Shown in pieces: positions 5,312-5,372 of a stretch of DNA of 5,372 nucleotides. Location of the stretch: positions 809,381 through 814,752 of the forward strand of contig CP070801.1 of assembly GCA_020343575.1 (NCBI GenBank), given 5' to 3'. Numbering within the stretch: the stretch's first letter is position 1; each line of letters begins with the position of its first letter. The translations under genes were made by a program, and so were the position numbers. The stretch comes from Candidatus Aenigmatarchaeota archaeon. GTDB lineage: Archaea > Aenigmatarchaeota > Aenigmatarchaeia > QMZP01. The notes beneath the pieces are model-generated. The model was not told the origin of the DNA. It saw nothing but the letters and a program-made list of their open reading frames with translations, and did no database searches.

Positions 5312-5372
5312 TTAACTGGGATCCAGGCCGGATCCAATGTAGTTCTGGAAATAAGGGGCCCCATACTTCGCA
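5312..5372 (-). pseudogene. nrdD: Upstream part of the nrdD reading frame, ending at an in-frame TAA (runs off the right edge)
   Basis: In the same frame as the downstream half, the edge sequence encodes AKYGAPYFQNYIGSGLDPS, then TAA (5314-5312), then IRAMCCWLN. This is the conserved NrdD stretch leading into the active-site loop and normally reads through without a break (roughly GLDPSDIRAMCCRLN, from memory). Only one codon is affected and the frame is unchanged, so it is a nonsense substitution, not an indel. It could be a sequencing or assembly error near the window edge, a decayed gene or recoding. The missing N-terminal half lies outside the window. Confidence 0.75.

Noticed and set aside
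5312..5314. TAA read as an amino acid by an altered genetic code
   Set aside because: Other genes here end in TAA exactly where their families end (gdhA, nrdG, DUF1858), so TAA works as a stop in this organism.
5319..5335. Two GGATCC palindromes 11 bases apart near the right edge, suggesting a cloning adapter
   Set aside because: Both lie within codons for the conserved NrdD stretch GSGLDPS, so they are explained by native coding sequence.

Overview
All recognisable genes lie on the minus strand, so transcription runs from high to low coordinates. The window suggests an anaerobic archaeon. Two intergenic gaps carry an archaeal-type TATA box (core TTTATATA), each exactly 52 bases upstream of the next ATG, and neither has a convincing bacterial -35/-10 pair. 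Nearly every start follows a GGTGA or AGTGA Shine-Dalgarno core. The gene content fits anaerobic life: class III (oxygen-sensitive) ribonucleotide reductase, a radical SAM activase, a 2[4Fe-4S] ferredoxin and iron-sulfur assembly genes. I cannot name the lineage.

In transcription order: (1) 5372-4315 holds the C-terminal half of the anaerobic ribonucleotide reductase NrdD. It is interrupted by an in-frame TAA at 5312-5314 and then split again, because the glycyl-radical tail is a separate 50-residue gene with its own ribosome binding site. (2) 4269-3574 is the radical SAM activase NrdG. (3) A promoter at the nrdG stop codon drives a two-gene unit: a small DUF1858-type CxxC protein (3519-3268) and a ferredoxin (3254-3051). 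(4) A second promoter (about 3011-3023) drives a tight operon of cysteine desulfurase (2971-1808), scaffold IscU/NifU (1796-1404) and a short glutamate/leucine-type dehydrogenase (1399-305). (5) After a 75-base gap, the first 76 codons of another gene, perhaps a radical SAM protein, run off the left edge (229-1).

Functionally, the desulfurase and scaffold supply clusters to Fe-S enzymes such as NrdG and the ferredoxin. NrdG installs the glycyl radical on NrdD, here on a separate small subunit. The ferredoxin and CxxC protein may carry electrons, possibly to NrdD (inference). The most unusual features are the split glycyl-radical subunit, whose zinc site seems shared between two polypeptides, the stop codon beside the NrdD active-site cysteines, and the CxxC protein/ferredoxin pair next to nrdDG. 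No gene-free stretch exceeds 300 bases.
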